Source: Anaerolineae bacterium
Lineage (GTDB): Bacteria > Chloroflexota > Anaerolineae > B4-G1
Length of the DNA stretch: 8,905 bases
NCBI GenBank assembly: GCA_030612185.1
Contig: JAUWOI010000152.1
Coordinates: 1-8,905 of the forward strand
Reading direction: 5' to 3'
Of this stretch, positions 6,225 through 8,905 are shown piece by piece. Positions within the stretch are counted from its first letter, which is position 1. The number at the start of each line of letters is the position of its first letter. The translations under genes and the position numbers were made by a program. Below the pieces are notes generated by a model. It ran no database searches. It saw only the letters and a list, made by a program, of their open reading frames with translations, and was not told the DNA's origin.

Positions 6225-6253
6225 ATTGTAATTACAAACGGTGATTTTGTCAA
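6225..6253 (-). promoter_or_regulatory. Predicted promoter of the orphan antitoxin with overlapping palindrome
   Basis: On the - strand TTGACA (6253-6248) and TACAAT (6230-6225) are 17 bases apart. A perfect 12-base palindrome, TTGTAATTACAA (6226-6237), covers most of the -10 box and could be the operator for the AbrB-type antitoxin, in the same position relative to the promoter as at mazEF. Transcription would start near 6218, about 200 bases before the antitoxin gene because the palindromic element lies between. Confidence 0.6.
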
Positions 6254-6283
6254 GAATGGGCCGTGGATCGAGTTACGGGCTAA

Positions 6284-6312
6284 TTGCACAGGTCGAAATC
6301 TTGTGAGATAAT
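6284..6312 (+). promoter_or_regulatory. Predicted promoter of the oxidoreductase gene
   Basis: TTGCAC (6284-6289) and GATAAT (6307-6312) are 17 bases apart, back to back with the antitoxin promoter. The start site would fall near 6319, at the left edge of the Shine-Dalgarno AAGGAGGA (6318-6325), giving a leader of only about 14 bases. That is shorter than usual and lowers confidence. Confidence 0.4.
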
Positions 6313-6332
6313 GTTGTAAGGAGGACTTGACT

Positions 6333-7529
6333 ATGAGTGAGGGAACAGGTTTCACAACTATGGCTGGGACCAAGGCCAAAAGCAGAGCCCCAGAGATTGG
6401 CGTTGGTATGCTGGGATATGCTTTTATGGGCAAGGCGCATACCAACGCTTACAAAACGATCCCCTATATGATGTACCCGCCACCAGCGATTCCGACACTG
6501 GTCGCTATCTGCGGACGTAACGAAGAGGCGGTGGCCGAGGCAGCGCGGCGCTACGGGTACGAGGGGTACTACACCGACTGGCGCCAGATGCTGGAGGACG
6601 ACCGTGTTCAACTCTTTGATAACGGTGGTCCCAATAATCTACACGCCGAACCGTGCATCGCCGCCGCCCAGGCAGGCAAGCACATCCTATGCGAAAAGCC
6701 GCTAGCCCGCACTGCTGAAGAGGCCAAACCGATGCTCGACGCTGTGAAGAAGGCCGGTGTCAAGCACATGGTAGCCTTCAACTACCGCTTTGTGCCCGCT
6801 ATCTGCCAAGCACGCGATCTGATCACAAGCGGCGCGCTAGGGCAGATCTATCACTTCCGGGCGACGTACCCGCAGGAGTGGATTATGCCCCATTACAATA
6901 TGCCGATGATCTGGCGCTTGGAAAAAAAGATCGCCGGCAGTGGTGCGCTGGGCGATCTGGGTGCGCACATTGTTGATCTCGGCCGTTTCTTGGTGGGTGA
7001 GATGAAGAGCGTGAGCGCTATGACGCGTACCTTTATCACCGAGCGTCCTTGGGCCGACGGCAGTGGTATGGGGACGGTTGACGTAGATGATGCCTTTGCG
7101 GCCGTAGTGGAGTTTGAGAACGGCGCTATAGGCACGCTGGAAGCGACGCGCTATGCCGCGGGCTGCAAGAACCGCCAGACGTGGGAGGTCAACGGTGAGA
7201 AAGGGACCATGCGCTTTAACCTGGAGCGTATGAATGAACTGGAGGTGTACTGGGTGGGTGAGGAGCCCAAAGAGACCCAGGGCTTCCACGACGTGCTGAT
7301 CACCGAAGGTTACCATCCGTGGTGGGAAAACTGGTGGCCGCATGGGCACATCATCGGTTGGGAGCATACTTTTGTTCACGAATTGACGCACTTTCTGGAC
7401 TGCATCGTCAATGACAAAGATGTGGCTCCCTATGGCGCGACTTTTGAGGATGGGTATCGCGCAGCCGTCATCTGCGATGCCATTCTCGAATCGGCCGAAA
7501 CCAAAAAACAGGTGGACATCAATTATTAG
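6333..7529 (+). CDS. Gfo/Idh/MocA family NAD(P)-dependent oxidoreductase
   Basis: This 398-residue cytoplasmic enzyme should oxidise or reduce a sugar, inositol or related polyol with NAD(P). The N-terminal Rossmann fold has IGVGMLGYAFMGKAHTNAY (residues 22-40), a slightly extended nucleotide loop. The family catalytic lysine is in CEKPLA (120-125). GSGALGDLGAHIVDLGRFLVG (202-222) carries the D and H of the conserved DxGxHxxD motif, so all expected catalytic residues are present. A tryptophan-rich stretch, HPWWENWWPHGH (328-339), distinguishes it from the classical inositol dehydrogenases, so I do not name a substrate. The start is ATG 6333, with AAGGAGGA ending 7 bases before; an in-frame TTG at 6327 is too close to that site. 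It ends 24 bases before the kinase fragment, suggesting that the two were an operon for sugar catabolism. Confidence 0.93.
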   Translation: MSEGTGFTTMAGTKAKSRAPEIGVGMLGYAFMGKAHTNAYKTIPYMMYPPPAIPTLVAICGRNEEAVAEAARRYGYEGYYTDWRQMLEDDRVQLFDNGGPNNLHAEPCIAAAQAGKHILCEKPLARTAEEAKPMLDAVKKAGVKHMVAFNYRFVPAICQARDLITSGALGQIYHFRATYPQEWIMPHYNMPMIWRLEKKIAGSGALGDLGAHIVDLGRFLVGEMKSVSAMTRTFITERPWADGSGMGTVDVDDAFAAVVEFENGAIGTLEATRYAAGCKNRQTWEVNGEKGTMRFNLERMNELEVYWVGEEPKETQGFHDVLITEGYHPWWENWWPHGHIIGWEHTFVHELTHFLDCIVNDKDVAPYGATFEDGYRAAVICDAILESAETKKQVDINY

Positions 7530-7553
7530 TACCCATTCGGGTTCGGGAGATAT

Positions 7554-7985
7554 ATGAGGAACTGTCACAGCCGGCAGGCGGTGCTGGTCTCCTATCGCGA
7601 ATCGCATCGTCCAGCAGGCCAAGCGGTCCTCGAAACGCTGGGGGCGGCCCGACCTTCCAATCTGGCGACCTGGGCTGGCAAGGAGTTGTGGGCTTCCTGC
7701 TTCAAAGTGGACGTGGTGGGCACCACCGGCGCTGGCGATGCGACGATAGCGGGCTTCCTCAGCGGTCTGTTGCGTGGTATGTCACTTGAGGAGACGCTGA
7801 CGGCAGCCGTGGCTGTGGGGGCCTGCAACGTGGAAGCAGCCGACGCTTTGGGAGGCATCCGTCCTTGGGAGGAGACGTGGCGTCGCGTGGAGAGCGGTTG
7901 GACACGGCACACGCTGTGCATCAATGGGCCTGGCTGGCGCTTTGATGATCGCCATCAGGTCTGGGTGGGATCGGCTGGTTCGTAG
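7554..7985 (+). pseudogene. PfkB-family sugar kinase, N-terminally truncated
   Basis: Only the C-terminal third of a ribokinase/PfkB-type kinase remains (143 codons against about 300 or more in intact members). The second PfkB signature is perfect: VDVVGTTGAGDATIAGFL at residues 52-69, with D62 as the catalytic base and GTTGAGD as the anion hole, followed by AVAVGACNVEAADALGGI (85-102). The N-terminal sugar-binding part and lid are absent. Homology probably starts near LETLGAARP (26-34); the first 25 residues look like sequence joined on by deletion. A start at ATG 7554 with a poor ribosome site (GGGAG, 4 bases away) might still allow a peptide, but it cannot bind and phosphorylate sugar alone. 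The likely original role was phosphorylating a sugar in the same pathway as the oxidoreductase. Confidence 0.8.
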
Positions 7986-8132
7986 GGGGTGTGCTGAAGT
8001 GGGCCTTGACCTCGTCGGGGGCGTGTCGCCAGGCCATGACCAGATACACGGCCAACGGTGCTGATGACAACAGCCCTCGTATCGAAGAGCCGCGTGAGGG
8101 GAAAGCCTGTCCTGAGCGTAGTCGAAGGACCA
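7986..8132. repeat. Non-coding gap holding a short dispersed repeat (8104-8129)
   Basis: The gap between the kinase fragment and the DUF6602-like fragment has no gene I can support. At 8104-8129 it contains AGCCTGTCCTGAGC followed by GTAGTCGAAGGA, a word seen many times per genome in some Chloroflexota and a frequent source of spurious peptides such as CPERSRR and LRLRSGQA. Its presence beside two truncated genes fits a rearranged junction. Confidence 0.6.
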
Positions 8133-8801
8133 TCAAGCACGGTTCGGGAGTGGCGGTGCGTTGTCTATCACAAAAGGCCGCGTGATGCTGACTCTTCGGA
8201 GATAGCTACTGGGCGTTGTTGCTGTAAGCCTTTGTGTGAACATGCTCATTTTTCTTAGGTCGCGTAGTAGCAGATTAAAGAAGAAAAACAGTATTGCTGG
8301 CGATTTGATACAGACTATCTTGTTAGTGCCCGCTGACGCCACAGGTACTACGGTACTAATCTGATGAGTGTCGAACAGTCTCGGAAATCTGTTGGTATCA
8401 ATTAGCAAACTGGACTGCTCTAATAAGCAAATGATATCCACCCTGTGACGACTATCAACCGCATTGTTCCATTCAGCCCAATAACCTGCCAATGTTCGTG
8501 GCGATATAGAGTCAAATGTAAAAACGACACCCAAAGGTGAAGGGATATGGCGCAAATCGAATAATTCGTCCTCAATCTCTATTTGATACGGTGAGTGCAC
8601 AAAGGATTGGGCTTCAGAACTCACGAGTCTTTTTGCTGACTTTATGTTGGGAAGTGCGCCTGGTTTCTTCTTAGTGCCAACAAGCGTAGATTTGTTCAGG
8701 CGAGATTTCACTTCTACTACAGCTAGAGTGCCCTCAATGGGATATAGTTCGTATCTGGGAAGCAAAATCGGCTGGTTTAGGGCATCAAAGACAACGGTGA
8801 G
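8133..8801 (-). pseudogene. DUF6602-like protein, N-terminally truncated
   Basis: The frame is open from 8801 and reads LTVVFDALNQPILLPRYEL then YPIEGTLAVVEVKSRLNKS. This resembles the central part of DUF6602 proteins (pattern: V-V-F/Y-D-x(n)-P-I-E-G/A-x-A-V-I-E-V-K). The D (residue 6 of the fragment) and the EVK (30-32) recall a PD-(D/E)xK nuclease core; that is my inference. Downstream come IKSAKRLV, a second alpha/beta part (GVVFTFDS, VDIICLLE) and a hydrophobic helix, ILFFFFNLLLRDL, before an unremarkable tail. About 80 residues normally preceding the VVFD strand are missing and an in-frame TAA stands at 8804-8802. A TTG at 8765 could in theory initiate, but with no ribosome site I can see. 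Base composition is clearly more AT-rich than the left half of the window, suggesting horizontal acquisition. About 220 codons remain. Confidence 0.6.
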
Positions 8802-8903
8802 TTAGTCAAGAGGTGTCGCCTTTTTAACGGGGGCAGTTTTCGGCCCCATCCACGAGTAACACGGATAATCGGACACGTCAGGTAGATGATTGGCAATAAG
8901 CTC
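8802..8903 (-). CDS. C-terminal end of an unidentified reading frame (cut by window edge)
   Basis: Thirty-three codons run in from the right edge and end in TAA at 8802: ELIANHLPDVSDYPCYSWMG, then PKTAPVKKATPLD. I do not recognise it. It is in the same frame as the DUF6602-like fragment, which begins right after this stop, yet does not resemble the expected N-terminal part of that family. It could be the end of a separate gene or a foreign piece joined at a rearrangement point. Confidence 0.3.
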   Translation of the reverse strand, partial: ELIANHLPDVSDYPCYSWMGPKTAPVKKATPLD

Positions 8904-8905
8904 CT

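Noticed and set aside
6086..6445. A - strand frame of 119 codons crossing the palindromic repeat.
   Set aside because: It overlaps the start of the oxidoreductase and both predicted promoters, and part of it is the repeat itself.
8021..8064. A second HDQIHG-like peptide on the + strand (PGHDQIHGQRC), similar to the HNH remnant at 5644-5718.
   Set aside because: Only about a dozen bases are shared and the preceding residues lack the asparagine and HCH pattern, so a chance match is more likely.
7921..8140. Short - strand frames of 61-71 codons in the gap, including peptides such as LRLRSGQAFP.
   Set aside because: These are translations of the dispersed repeat and flanking sequence. No ribosome site or family resemblance.

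Overview
The window looks like a stretch of a GC-rich bacterial chromosome, most likely Chloroflexota (Anaerolineae or a relative). This is an inference from the gene set (a Gfo/Idh/MocA oxidoreductase beside a PfkB sugar kinase, and a K+-independent proton pyrophosphatase) and from two dispersed repeats, the GTCATTCCGAGCGA palindrome and CCTGAGCGTAGTCGAAGG, that I associate with that phylum. It is not proven by any marker gene.

The left half (1-4867) is ordinary and all on the + strand. It holds the C-terminal end of dihydroxy-acid dehydratase (IlvD), then a two-gene unit with its own promoter (a PPC/DUF296 protein translationally coupled to a family 2 glycosyltransferase). A second promoter drives a conserved protein of unknown function, followed 32 bases later by a membrane-bound proton-pumping pyrophosphatase.

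The middle (4998-6332) is the most unusual part and is mainly on the - strand. It carries a complete MazEF toxin-antitoxin pair very like the E. coli type, with a strong promoter and a near-perfect palindrome lying over the -10 box and start site. Directly upstream is a second, unrelated MazE-type antitoxin whose toxin gene survives only as its first 7-11 codons. Where the toxin should continue, the opposite strand encodes what looks like the last 25 residues of an HNH domain of the group II intron maturase kind. A 160-base palindromic repeat then separates the orphan antitoxin's ribosome binding site from its apparent promoter. The region reads as a toxin-antitoxin site repeatedly hit by mobile DNA, leaving one live pair and one orphan antitoxin.

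The right part (6333-8905) starts with an intact Gfo/Idh/MocA oxidoreductase divergent from the antitoxin. It is followed by a kinase that kept only the C-terminal catalytic end of PfkB, a short dispersed repeat, and on the - strand an AT-richer, N-terminally truncated DUF6602-like protein abutting the end of an unidentified reading frame. This part also looks eroded. I found no rRNA, tRNA, CRISPR array or complete insertion sequence.
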